The position numbers and the translations under genes were made by a program. A stretch of 64,000 nt of DNA. Origin: Symbiodinium natans. Its lineage: Eukaryota; Sar; Dinophyceae; Suessiales; Symbiodiniaceae. Positions 47,501-56,952 of the stretch are shown here, in pieces. Location: assembly GCA_905221605.1 (NCBI GenBank), contig CAJNDS010002257.1, positions 467,422-531,421 on the forward strand. Reading direction: 5' to 3'. The notes under the pieces are model-generated. The model was not told where the DNA came from. It made no database searches and saw only the letters and a list, made by a program, of their open reading frames with translations. How positions within the stretch are numbered: position 1 is the stretch's first letter; every line of letters starts with the position of its first letter.

Positions 47501-50500
47501 AGGCAAGCCAAAATCATCCTCTGAAGTGATGGTCATATAGGTTGCGGAAGGGACAGGGCTGCCCCAACTAGCAACCTTCGTTATTTTAGCTTGCTCAATA
47601 GTGTGTGCTTCACTACTGATATGCTGTTCTGCGTTTTCACTGGGATCAGCATGACGCCGGATAATCTCATTAAAGGAGTTAATGAGAGCAGTGGCGGGGT
47701 AGAGCTGATTGACACAAACACTTCTGATGAAGATGGCTTCAATGTAGTGCTCAGCCTTAGTCAATAATGCCCACAAATTTTCTTTACGGACTCCATAGAT
47801 TGAGTCATAAAGAAGAATTGAGTCTCCTGCTTGTTCTTTGGCATGGTGTAGCACTAAGTAGTGCTTAGCACTAGGATCATGCAGAACGAGTGCAACGACA
47901 ATATATGCCTGCTGCATGACTGATACCGTACTGCCAAGAAAGCTTTGAATATCAGCCTCGCTTTTGCAGACTTGCGCAAGAGAGCTTTTCTGAATCTTCT
48001 GTGTGAGAAGGCAGAAGAAAGACGGAAGTCTTTGAATGACAAGTTTGCACGTGTCATTGCGAGGGCTCAAGTTTTGCTGCATGCACGCAATCGCAAGGTC
48101 AGCAAGTTGACCTAGATCAGCAAGGATACTGATCTGATCAGAGGAGTCCTGTTCAGAATGCAACGGTAGAGCAAGAATGGGCTGCGGCTGCTGGCACATG
48201 GAGCACTTGCAATGGATCTGGACAAGCATGGTGTATTGCTCCTTGGCCGGAATAGCCCAAATGGCCTTACTATACACCTCAGTAAAGCTCTGAAGCTCCA
48301 ATGGTGTAGCACTTGCCAATTGAAGATAGGTCAGACCAAGTATGTGTGCAAGCTTTGCTCGAGCGGCCTCACGAATATTATATCCAACCGCAGCAAGGAC
48401 AAGAGCTGCTTGTTTAGGAAAGGGGGCGTAATGCTGGCATTGCTCTTTGCTCCATTGAGCACACGAGATGACTCGATAGGCAGCAGCAACAGGGCAATAA
48501 AGGCCAGCAATGCGCCTTTGCACTTCTTCTTGAACGTTGGCCGGGACTTCCGCCTGAAACCTTAAAACAGTATTACGTCTTCTAGCAATCTCAACTTTTT
48601 CCTTGCTACTCTCAATATTTCTTTTACCAATCCCACCTTCTTGACTCAACTGTGCAGAGGCAGGATTTTCCGGTAACATGTTGGCAGCCGCATCATCACC
48701 TTTAACAGCAGGAGGCTTTCCATGAAGCAAAGTCGGGCGCTGGGCAGTATCCGATTGCTCCATGGCAACCTTGCTTGACTTCTCACCCTGATGATTGGCA
48801 CATCTGGCTTTGTTCGGCTTATTGGCTGCGGTAGCCTTAAGTCTATCATCAGTGCGGATGTTAAAAGCATAGATGACGCTAGTATTAATCCCCATCAACT
48901 TGATGATATCACATGAGTGACATCGTGGCATGAATATAAGCGCGCCCTGGTGTAGGGAGATGAGAACATTGTTACTTGCAGAAGATCCCGGATGACAAGC
49001 GAGATGTTGACCATTCTTGAGAACTAGCGGGATCTCTAGTTCAGTCTTACCAGTAATGCGGACAAGCAAATACTGGATAGATCCCATTTCAGCAGTAAAG
49101 TCTTCATCCTCCTGGGAAGCCTTAGGAAGGTTTTCTGGCACTCTCCAACCTTGAAAGGCTTCATTTTGGCTGAGAAATGTCTGGACACTCTGCAGCTTCA
49201 CTAGTTCCGGAACATCCTCACATTTACCAGTCATAACAACATAAGGCGCCTGTCTGTCGATGATCAGGAAATGTGTTTCAAGGTCATCCTTGTGCCAAAT
49301 TGTACTAGCAATTCGTTGCTTGGATAAGGGGTGATACTCATCCCTTGCTCTTACATGGATCAATCTTCCTTGCCCAATCTTATCGCTCCCAGAGTGGCAA
49401 TTCAAAAAATGTTCTCTAGGGTTCTCGGAAATGTGATTAATGGGCTTATTGCTCCATCTTGGGGCATCAACAACCTCTTGCAGCAATTGCACTTCAGTTC
49501 TTCCACAAGGAAGGTCGAAATATTGACATTGGGTGAGCGCATCGGCAGCGGCGACAGTGGCAGTTACATGGACAGCAGGTATGACAACATCAGTGCCAGC
49601 TAATACATGTACGATTCCTCTGTACTGCACCGGAATTTTGATGTACTCGAGATCCTGAATAATGTCTTGCATGTCCCCGGTGCAATTGTGAAAGGTGATC
49701 TGTAGAGAGACCTCTGTAGAGTTGAAAGGTTGAGTCACCTTCCAAGCAAAGATTTCCTGTGAGTTCTTCACATTGCAAATGTGAAATCTTGCGGCATGCA
49801 ACGCGAGGCTGTCAGGGATGGTAAGCTGCTTTTGCCGAAGACCCAGGATAGCCTTCTGAAGCTGATAGGGGTCCGCAAAGATTCTCAGATACTTTCCCGG
49901 GGCAGTGTGGAACGCATTCATAAGCCTGTGCTGATTGAGAATGCAATGCACTTGAAAGGCTTCATCCTTAGTTCGGGCAGAGTTGATAGTATACGGGAGG
50001 TCAACGAAGTTGACACTATTGCCCGGCATCCCTTCAAGAGGCGCAAAGCGATACCAGACCTGGAGCTCAATTTGTGATTTGCCTTCAGTTTGTTTGAGCA
50101 CCTTATCATACATCTCTTCAACCTTCAGCATAAGCGCTTGAAGTTGACTAACGCTGATCTTAGGCGCTCTGAGGCAAACAACACATCGATGCTCCTGATC
50201 AGTTAACGCAACGATGGGCTGCTGCGGCTTCCTAATGTGAGCTAATCCAAAGTCTCGACTGAGGTGTTTAACTTCCTCGTCAAATATTCCAACAGTGCCA
50301 GCGATGATGACTTCAGTATTGGCGGCTTCTTGCTTCATAGAAGGCGTTATGGCAATGTAGTAGCAAGTGTGATGGACAGGGTAGCTGCTGGGAATGTAAG
50401 TGACCAAGTATACAAATTCCCGTTTGCCCTGCACTTCAATGGCACCAATAACCGTCAAGCTGTGGATTTGACGAAGGAAGTCTTCATCATAACTCCTGAA

Positions 50501-50833
50501 GAGTACACATGGGATGTCCGATATGGAAAGTGAGCTGTGCAAATTGCTCACGATCGTTATACTCGTCTGTTGTGTAAGACCCTTCCTTAGATTATGAAGG
50601 AAATTCTTACCAGGGTTGACGAGTAAGATCGATTGGAGCTCTGAGCCCTGCACTTGGCGCAATTCTTGCATAGTTTGTGTAGACACGATACATCCATCTC
50701 TAAGATACTCCAACAAATGTGTTGATGGTGTTCTGGCAAAGAGAGCATCATACTCAGTGAGATGACCCAACATAAAGTCGGCAAGACACTGAAATGCGCT
50801 TCCATCGATGTTGCTAATTCGATCTTGCGACAT
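44534..50833 (-). CDS. LINE ORF1: 2099-aa protein with an embedded C5 DNA methyltransferase domain
   Basis: An uninterrupted frame from ATG 50833. Residues 1-1240 are unrecognised, with Cys pairs (CVVCLRAP, CKCSMCQQ) and a Ser/Lys-rich linker before the enzyme. The methyltransferase motifs are complete: I YIILSLFDGCGISRA (about 1268), IV IPAGSPCQDLTVAGS (about 1370, catalytic Cys), VI IFLENAGSMKP (about 1424), VIII GHVERKRKFFTRYG (about 1460) and X SIVGNCFYPGALKAA (about 1660). About 430 further residues are unknown. The stop TGA shares bases with the ORF2 ATG. Capture of methyltransferases by dinoflagellate retrotransposons has been reported (from memory, de Mendoza and colleagues 2018). The likely role is methylation of new element copies. 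Confidence 0.85.
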   Translation of the reverse strand: MSQDRISNIDGSAFQCLADFMLGHLTEYDALFARTPSTHLLEYLRDGCIVSTQTMQELRQVQGSELQSILLVNPGKNFLHNLRKGLTQQTSITIVSNLHSSLSISDIPCVLFRSYDEDFLRQIHSLTVIGAIEVQGKREFVYLVTYIPSSYPVHHTCYYIAITPSMKQEAANTEVIIAGTVGIFDEEVKHLSRDFGLAHIRKPQQPIVALTDQEHRCVVCLRAPKISVSQLQALMLKVEEMYDKVLKQTEGKSQIELQVWYRFAPLEGMPGNSVNFVDLPYTINSARTKDEAFQVHCILNQHRLMNAFHTAPGKYLRIFADPYQLQKAILGLRQKQLTIPDSLALHAARFHICNVKNSQEIFAWKVTQPFNSTEVSLQITFHNCTGDMQDIIQDLEYIKIPVQYRGIVHVLAGTDVVIPAVHVTATVAAADALTQCQYFDLPCGRTEVQLLQEVVDAPRWSNKPINHISENPREHFLNCHSGSDKIGQGRLIHVRARDEYHPLSKQRIASTIWHKDDLETHFLIIDRQAPYVVMTGKCEDVPELVKLQSVQTFLSQNEAFQGWRVPENLPKASQEDEDFTAEMGSIQYLLVRITGKTELEIPLVLKNGQHLACHPGSSASNNVLISLHQGALIFMPRCHSCDIIKLMGINTSVIYAFNIRTDDRLKATAANKPNKARCANHQGEKSSKVAMEQSDTAQRPTLLHGKPPAVKGDDAAANMLPENPASAQLSQEGGIGKRNIESSKEKVEIARRRNTVLRFQAEVPANVQEEVQRRIAGLYCPVAAAYRVISCAQWSKEQCQHYAPFPKQAALVLAAVGYNIREAARAKLAHILGLTYLQLASATPLELQSFTEVYSKAIWAIPAKEQYTMLVQIHCKCSMCQQPQPILALPLHSEQDSSDQISILADLGQLADLAIACMQQNLSPRNDTCKLVIQRLPSFFCLLTQKIQKSSLAQVCKSEADIQSFLGSTVSVMQQAYIVVALVLHDPSAKHYLVLHHAKEQAGDSILLYDSIYGVRKENLWALLTKAEHYIEAIFIRSVCVNQLYPATALINSFNEIIRRHADPSENAEQHISSEAHTIEQAKITKVASWGSPVPSATYMTITSEDDFGLPSPPCAHLLPQAQECQSGTEFTLAQKGKFDEESEHQASVSLQPDPSTALATQLDNASLPEVHSIATDSDEEQRPQQHEVQTVLNSEKNDSDRGSQPLKAKSDLSSNSQMRRVKKSLDKLNNAKPVSKRKDGKIGSRNNQSNAVSSEDCIQVALGVERYIILSLFDGCGISRAVTVECLKQQPVAAVSAESDSVLRALICHKYDYDKSQRWALDSRRVPSIAIDDVWTLLKEDYRLLRECLSFLGRIHPQKTAIIIPAGSPCQDLTVAGSSSGGLGLLGDRSQHMLVLYAILLAFQSIEPSILQCVHIFLENAGSMKPIHQDFIQQIFGIRDCCCHHIAGATFGHVERKRKFFTRYGQIGTLSNRPTPWFQGWRPVAEHMCGIKPPGEKLKPWLRPKRFDRERGLRLAAYFYHPSALLYHVPSFGGAEAFQRQFSQAANTSNGVPNLQWEKFVPDGPIGLRFVTDVQKLSLQADIPSLAAMDRFAEANYELLRAENAFLIGDSGIPPFRVAHYKEMLRDAELDIWLADVEEHINDMCIASIVGNCFYPGALKAAIKYTSLRELLNENPDSHWKPLPLSQFLQYWLSYGQQVLAATTAVKLQDKFSHKFHAPFPCDELNAVGWLKQGLTVNKPVVLEYTFGQGKFQGIRESASGIPRGISFVMETRFHQTQDLLQEKGIPSAIQRVLQIVDPQLKLLCGSRRNVMANLCRETAANLGAKFALHFLDFPAQGRCLISFLKALHLEFVAHRDEFIPQFLLVKGQQNTLHVQHLKDANAGKKSPPVDFFLYVEQDDHCALAMLNASQARDTVHALTQASIFGVVDIERRGASPGTFLHKVIQENSQLPTPCLIFEGNEAALHLHGHTILCSPYLEQRELFALFLTPYFTENHTSKVFTSDCNSNETWLGEVLRDFSCFAKLALPCRQAVYIGIDARGAHYTTYRQGTVHQQTVTHNSIPSTIPTQGKALRIYVYDRQPAVYHCFYGVHRDPLPL

Positions 50834-50939
50834 GGTGCAGATACCTTACGCCGAAGCTATCCGTACTGCACAATGCGCAAGACAAATTTGCCAAAAGGTA
50901 CAAGTGAGGTAAAGAGGCTCCAACCCTGAGGAAGTTTGC

Positions 50940-51225
50940 AAGAGAGAGAACGTGCGTTCACACTCAAGAACTTAACAAGGAAGGAGACAGGCGCTCCCAA
51001 CTTTAATAAAGCCAGGGAACACAAAGTTAAAGGTAAGAGAAAGAGAATGGGCGTTCTCAATCTCAGCAAGTTGCAAGAAAGAGAAGCGTTAGAGAAAGAG
51101 AACGGGCGTTCTCAGTCTCAAAAGAGAAACGTTAGAGAAAGAGAACGGGCGTTCTCAGTCTCACTAGTAAAGCAAGAAAGAGAAACAAAGAGAAAGAGAA
51201 CGGGCGTTCTCAGTCTCAACTAGCT
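50940..51225. repeat. LINE 5-prime tandem repeat with palindromic core
   Basis: Five variants of a roughly 45-bp unit carry the core GAGAACGGGCGTTCTC (arms GAGAACG/CGTTCTC), at about 50946, 51043, 51098, 51142 and 51202, embedded in gagaaagaga-rich sequence. They begin about 100 bases upstream of the ORF1 ATG on the minus strand. Tandem 5-prime monomers are a known promoter arrangement in some LINEs, so this is a promoter candidate. The core could also be a dimeric protein site. Confidence 0.6.
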
Positions 51226-51591
51226 AGAGAAAGGTGGCAGGACAACTGAGGGCTCAGTTGACGCAAGTTTCGAGCGCTCAACCCACAAAGACTCAAGGAG
51301 AGCCAATGCAGCTTGCAAAGTGTTCACAGTACGAAATCTAAAGCCAAGCTTTGGATTCTTCTTGCAAGCGGGCGCTCACAAGGAACTGCGCAATGCTAAG
51401 AAGCCCCAGCTACACAGCAAACACAGCACCAAGCACACCTACGCCTCCAGGCTGTCCCAGAGGGGGCCGCTACCTACGTGTAGGGTTCCAAGCAAAGCCA
51501 AACCTTTAGCTACGGACTCCCACCCCTTCTACAGCTTTCCTGGTGGCTTAACCACCTCGAGCAATGCGGCCTTGAGCCAAAGGGGGTACGG

Positions 51592-51996
51592 AACGAGGAC
51601 GAAGGTGGCGATTTGGCCAACGAAAGCACAGGTCGCACCAAGACCCTGTTCGTGAAAGGCGCAGGGAGGGGCCCAGAGGGGCGTTTAAGAACGCCAGGCC
51701 AAAAACCATGGTGGGTGGCACGAGCAAGCAGGGTGGGAGGTGACCTTTGGTATGCGAGAAGAGGTGCATGAAGACGGAAAACAGGCAGACAGGACAGCGA
51801 GCTCAACCGAAGAAAACACCTCGTAGCTGCCCAGGGTGGTAGTGGCAATTCTGCAAGATGCATGCAATGTTACCGGGAGCGCAATTATATACGCCTGCCC
51901 GATGTGGCCAGCAAGTACATTATGCCACGCCACACTCACCGAACCCATAGCGCGCAGAGTTTGCAACCCCCATTGCTGCCACTCAAGGCATCCGCA
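51592..51996. repeat. Near-identical copy of 35465-35932 (part of gene Y1)
   Basis: The two stretches match over about 400 bases with six differences, all transitions, one 3-bp indel and a 59-bp deletion in this copy after gcagg. Both are in the same orientation, 16.1 kb apart. The match starts at aacgaggacgaagg and ends at catccgca, with unrelated flanks. The minus-strand frame here still reads LQTLRAMGSVSVAWHNVLAG but is truncated. A recent duplication. Confidence 0.85.
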
Positions 51997-52089
51997 GAAC
52001 TCTTCATCGGTCCTGTATGCATGAAGCTGCTGGCAATGTGTTGTAAGACAACGTACTTCCGGTGGTGGGTCCCTAATGTTGCCGTCCTC

Positions 52090-52390
52090 CGGGCTTCAGG
52101 TGGATGGAGACCTGTAGATGGCACGGGTGCCTGCCCAGGATAAGACCCAAACCAAGTTGGCAACAGCTATGACCTCAGCAAGGTGCTGGCGAACATTGTG
52201 CTAACCTTTGGGCAGGTCGGTCCGACAATGGCCTTGAGCCCGGCGGCCTGCATGACTGTCTCTGCTTGACTTGACGATACTCATGCAAAGGATCAACTCT
52301 AGCATGGAAACCGGATCGGAAAAGCCCGAGCCCAAGTTTGGCTTGCCCCAAGAGGGCACAATGTCGCTCTTGCCTTTCTTCCTCTTCATC
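52090..52390. pseudogene. Two helicase fragments joined head to head
   Basis: On the plus strand 52090-52216 reads RWMETCRW, then SYDLSKVLANIVLTFG, matching WMETCRWVRVPDQDE and SYDLSMVLADIVLTFG of the helicase. On the minus strand 52390-52217 reads KKGKSDIVPSWGKP, then SMLELILCMSIVK, matching KKGQGEMPSWGNP and SMLDSILCMSIVK. The fragments meet at about 52216 in opposite orientations, although in the intact gene they lie about 120 residues apart on one strand. Confidence 0.75.
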
Positions 52391-53640
52391 ATCTCAAAAA
52401 GCAAAAGTCTTTCTTTCTTCTTCGCATAGAGCCTTGCGAACTCCGGCATTTCCTGGATCAGGAGGGTCATTACCTCTCCGGCTGATCTCATCACCACATT
52501 GATGCCTTTCACCACATCTCTTTGCTTTTGGAACTTTTCCAGCAGCCTCGTCCATTTCATTCTTCAGGCTTTGTGCTTCTTTGAGGCTTTCCTCAATCTC
52601 GCTTTGCTTCTTCTGAAACTTGCGCCTTGCGCGTTCCGCCTCCTGTTCCAATTCATCCATATCGCCATTTCAAATATCGATGCTTTCTCCCATGTCATGG
52701 AGTCCTGGAGTTCTTCATCTGTCTCTTTCTCCCACTGGCCGACCACGTGGCCAAAACCATCTGCCAGCTGGGCTGTGGGTCGGTGCATCTTCTCTTTGAA
52801 CTCAGCAAAGATCGCCTTCACCCGCTCATTCTTCAAGTGTGTTGCATCGGGTGCATCTTCTCCTTGGACGAGTACCTTGTACTCATCTTCCAACATCGCT
52901 GACTCTTTTACCACTTTCCAGAGGCCCTCCTCTCCTAAGAAGAGGTATTTAGAGTCTTCGCAAAGGATCAACTCGTCCTTCTTTTCCTGGTCCTTCTGAC
53001 CTTCTTCTTCACCCTTTGGCTCTTCGGGATTCGGGATTCTTCGGCTCCTTGGCCCTTGAGGATTTGGCTCTTCAAGCTCACTTGACGAACTTGAGGAGCA
53101 CTCATCGTTGGTCTTGCTTTCTTCTTCCTCACTCTCCTCCTGCGTCTCTTCTTCCTTTGAAGCATCCTTCTTTTCCTCTTCTCCAGGAGCATTCTCCGTT
53201 TTCTCTTCCTCAGGAGCATTCTCCTCTTTCTCTTCGGAACCGTTCTCCTCTTCTTTCTCAAGAACATTTCTTTGGAGCAAATTCTCCCTTCGGCTCATTG
53301 CTCCTTGTCTCATTTCAGCAAGCTCTTCGACTCGCTGTTCCATCACTTCGGAATGCTCTTCAGCCATTCCTTCTTTTCTTCTTTTCTTTTCTACTCTCAA
53401 ACGCTTGATCCGCAAAATGGCTGCGATGGGAATCAAGTAACAACACACGCATCCAATCAACACAATCAAAGCCTTCATGCACAGCATTAATCCTTCTTGT
53501 TTTCCATTTTCTTCTTCTTCTTCTTCGCTGAACTTCTTTGCTTCACCTAAGGCTACAAGAACAGCCATGGTGACGGCTTGGATGATCTTTGTCAACTTCT
53601 CTCTGCTGGATAGCTCTGGCGTAAGAGTAGTTGGCCGCAT
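52391..53640 (-). pseudogene. Broken membrane-anchored acidic coiled-coil protein
   Basis: From ATG 53640 the protein has a hydrophobic segment (LMLCMKALIVLIGCVCCYLI, about residues 50-75), a basic coiled coil, a long Glu-rich region (EEEKTENAPGEEEKKDAS) and a domain with VKAIFAEFKEKMHRPTAQLA. Frame shifts near 52675 to DELEQEAERARRKFQKKQ and near 52545 to LEKFQKQRDVVKGINVVMRS, then MKRKKG, where it meets the helicase fragment. Intact length about 410 aa. Membrane plus coiled-coil proteins of this style accompany some dinoflagellate retroelements, but I cannot assign it. Confidence 0.5.
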
Positions 53641-55190
53641 TGCACTTGGGTAATTTAGGTCCTATGGGCCAGCATGAATTCAATCCGTGAGACCAATGTT
53701 TACCTTGTGAATGCCGTGCGAAAATCGCGCCCTACACCCAGCAGGGAGCCTGCCTCTCTCGCCCCTGCAGCATGTTGGCAGCTCTGCAACAGCGAAGCGC
53801 GCTTGGGACGACGCCCCCTAGCTAGTAAGAGCGAGAACGCCAGGGTGCTGCCTGCGCACATCGATGTGTCAGCTCGGATTGGTAAGAGCGAACAAGCCTG
53901 TTTCCAAGCCAAGCTCTTTTGTCGCCAAAGTGCCCAGGCGTCCCAGGTTCAGCAGATGCCATAGGTCCTCAGGTCCCTATTGCAACACAGACCGCCGTGG
54001 GTCTTGTGCCAGGCGTTTCAAGCTCCTGAATGTGCGACTGACCTTCGGAGGGATCCATGCTGCGCCTGGCACTGTGAGGGTTGGGACTCCCCTTGTAGTT
54101 CTCTTCTTGGCCATTCCCGTAATCCAAATTAGGCGGTTGCGCGGGGCTAAGTTGAAGAGAGGGGGCTTTGCTTGGTCCCTTAAGCTTGCGCGGTAATCTC
54201 GGAATAGCCAAGGGGGGGGGGGGGGAAATCCCAAAACCTGCAGTCACGCTGGGAGGCCCAAGTCACGAAGCTAGTTGATGAGCCTAGCGGGCTCGTCTGT
54301 GTGCAGCTTTGTGCGTGGTGGCAGACGCGTTTACATGAGGGTTCGCATTTAGGGTATAGGATTGCGGCTCAGGTTTCTGGGCGACCCCTCACCCTTGTGA
54401 CAGCACCAGTCGCAGCATTGGGCGGTGGCCCCGTCGCGTCAGTTTGCAACTGACAGGGACAATCCTTTCCTGCAGAACAAGTGCTTGGAACACCGGCAGG
54501 GACAATCCTGTCCCTGCTGTTCCTGGTAGGCTCCAAGAGAGACCGGGGAGTGCCTGCCGCTGCTTCACCACGGGCTCAGCAGAGAGCAAACAACAGGGGA
54601 AATCGCGAACCCGAGGCCTCTGGGACCTGCGAAGCGCGAGAAGCCTATGGGCCCTTACTTGCCCTCTTTCAGCTCCGCGGGACGCGTTTCGCTGCGCAAC
54701 TGCCTGGTGCGCCTGTGAGCATGACACGGACCCTGCAGGTCAAGCATGCCGGTGCCCCTGCTAACCTTTGCAGTCAGGGCAGCGACTGCGCTGAGGTTGC
54801 TTACTGCGCGCGTCTCTGCCCTCACAGCGCGCATCCGCGTGCTGTGAGCGCTGTGCTGCTACTAAATCAAGTTTTTGGTCTCAAATCTCTGTGCATTCAC
54901 ACTTACTTGCAACCTAACCAAGAATACTGAGTGCTACGCTATTGCTACGGTCCTGGCGCTTGTGTGGGGAGTCCTTACGGACGCGTTGGGCAGTTTAGGT
55001 GACGGAGGTTCCTTGCCTTACGGCCTACCCATACTTTCGCTTAATGTCTGTACCAGACGTGGCGCAGCATGGCATGGGTGACGGGCGACTGAGTGATTGG
55101 TGCCGGTAGGTTCTTGTTTTCATTGGTCTCACCTCGCTGGCCTTGCGTTAAGTTGTCTTGCAATAAGGGCCTCTGCGCTAGCGGTTGCTT
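53641..55190. other. Gene-free stretch
   Basis: Only short frames without coding character. Small features: a poly-G run at about 54212-54223 and a hairpin cagggac/gtccctg at about 54498-54518 with a partial copy of its sequence 50 bases upstream. Nothing else recognisable. Confidence 0.5.
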
Positions 55191-55199
55191 CTTTGTAGT

Positions 55200-55345
55200 C
55201 ACGACTTTTTTTACGCTCGCTAGCTTGTACAGGACTCTCTAAGTAGATGTCTGTCTCACCCTGAGTGGATTGTCCACACAAGATTGACCGACTGGGCTGC
55301 TGACGCAGTAAAGAAGCGACCATCTCAAAAAAAGAATAAGGCGAT
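55200..55345 (+). mobile_element. SINE-like 3-prime end, copy 2
   Basis: Contains ctgctgacgcagtaaagaag followed by cgaccatct and an A-rich tail (55325-55339). Shares with the copies at 18.9 and 55.8 kb the segment from ccacacaaga to the tail. The 5-prime extent is unclear. Confidence 0.5.
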
Positions 55346-55689
55346 GGGGCAATGTGCCAATGCGCCCATCGGGGGAAGATGCGGATGTAGCCCCCCCCTC
55401 TCCTTGGGGGAGGGGGTTTTTACATTTTGCTTTCTGTGTGCGCTTCTTTCCGCTGGCAATTGCGTTTCCTGAGGTTGCGGCAACCTCACACGCGGCCTTC
55501 CAGAGGTATGATCTATCCTTGAGTCAGCCTTGGTTTGCATTGCACAGAACGCTCCCTTCGCTGTCCTTGGATGATTGTGTCATTTGCCAGCCTTTTGCAT
55601 GCGTGCCTCTGCCCATTTATGCACCTGCTTGTGGAACTGTGTGCTTCTTCGATCAAGCACTCTCTGCATAGTCCGCGACGCACATGTCT

Positions 55690-55850
55690 GCGATGCACTC
55701 TTCCTGGGATCCCTACTTCGTCTTCGTCGTCTGTTCTGCCGTTAACTTCTGCTGTAGCTCTGTTTCACTTCCGACTCAGTCCACAAGACCGGACTACTGT
55801 GCTGCTGACGCAGTAAAGAGGCGCCCATTTGTTGCAAAAAAAACCCGTAC
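55690..55850 (+). mobile_element. SINE-like 3-prime end, copy 3
   Basis: Contains cttcgtcgtctgttctgc, ctctgtttcac, accggactactgtgctgctg, acgcagtaaagaggcgcc and an A tail at 55839-55847. It is the closest relative of the 18.9 kb copy; about 100 bases align. All three copies point the same way and end in A-rich runs, as expected of retroposition. Confidence 0.5.
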
Positions 55851-56120
55851 CCTTGGGCTCAAGCCATCTCTGCTCAAACTGGTTAAGCCAGTTGGAAAGC
55901 TGGGGAGGCCCGTAGGAAGGCTCTGGGAACCCTAAACTTAGGTAGGGTGCCCCCATCAGACAGCTGGTGGGCGTAGGTGAGCCGTTTTCTTGCTTGTGAG
56001 ACCCAAACTAAGTAGTTTGTATGGTCTGTGCTTCCCTGTGAATTGCCAAAGTTCACAGGAAGAATCCCTTGGACACCCGTTCGAGTTGATTGCACTATAC
56101 GACCTTGTTGTGGTGACCCT

Positions 56121-56384
56121 GCAAGAAGCCTCTTGCACGGCAACCAGGAACTCTGCTTTGCCGACTTCCCACTAGAAGTTCTGCGTCGCACCTTGTCATC
56201 GCTCTTTGCAAGGAGTCATTACCTCGCAAGAAGCCTCTTGCAAGGAACTCCTTATATATACCACCTCGCAAGAAGCCTCTTGCAAGGAACTCCTGGTTTT
56301 GCTGCTTCGTACCGCAGCCTGCCAAGTCACCTTCACAACTCCCCTCGCCACTCACAAGCTGGTGGTCTGCAAAAAGCCTCTTGC
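56121..56384. repeat. Four copies of the hairpin GCAAGAAGCCTCTTGC
   Basis: Copies at 56121-56136, 56226-56241, 56268-56283 and 56369-56384 (the last with one change, gcaaaa). Stem GCAAGA/TCTTGC with a four-base loop. Copies two and three share flanks (cctcgcaag and aaggaactcct). Non-coding. Confidence 0.7.
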
Positions 56385-56952
56385 AAGACCCCTTGTGGGG
56401 CCACTGTGGGAGCACCCCGCAACGATCCCAATAAGAGAGAGGATGCCGAGAGAGAACCTCGACTGCTCTGTTATGCAACAAATCCCTTGCCCCAGCTCCT
56501 CTCCTGCTTTACGCCAAGGGGTGCCCCCGCCCCAGGCTCATTGCGTTTTTGGCTCCTTTACGGCCTTTCCGCAGTTGGCTCAAGGGAAGATTAGTCCTCG
56601 CGTGTTGCCAACCTGACATGCTTCCTGGCGTCCCGACGCCTCTTGGTGTGGTGTTACCATATGCTCAGGGTCATACGAACGCTGCCCTAAACATGGTTTA
56701 TTTCCTGAAATGGCGGCTAACGTCCTCGATTATGGGGAGTTGCTTGGGGATCTGCGACTTCTGCGCAAAGAAATTGGCTTTATGAAGAACTAGCTTGGGG
56801 GAGCCTTGAGGCTATCCTGAAGCCTTGAGTGATGGTTTCTCTTAATCCTAGCACAAATGCTTACAGAACGGTAGAGTATGAAAGGCCGTGTGGTTCCCGG
56901 TCTTTTCAGGAGAATGCGAGAACACAATTGGAGCATACTCTCTCACTAAATA

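Noticed and set aside
47560-47900. Ulp1/C48-like cysteine protease in LINE ORF1 (HYLVLHH ... YDSIYG)
   Set aside because: The expected Gln and catalytic Cys (Q-x-n-D-C-G) are not visible downstream; resemblance too slight.
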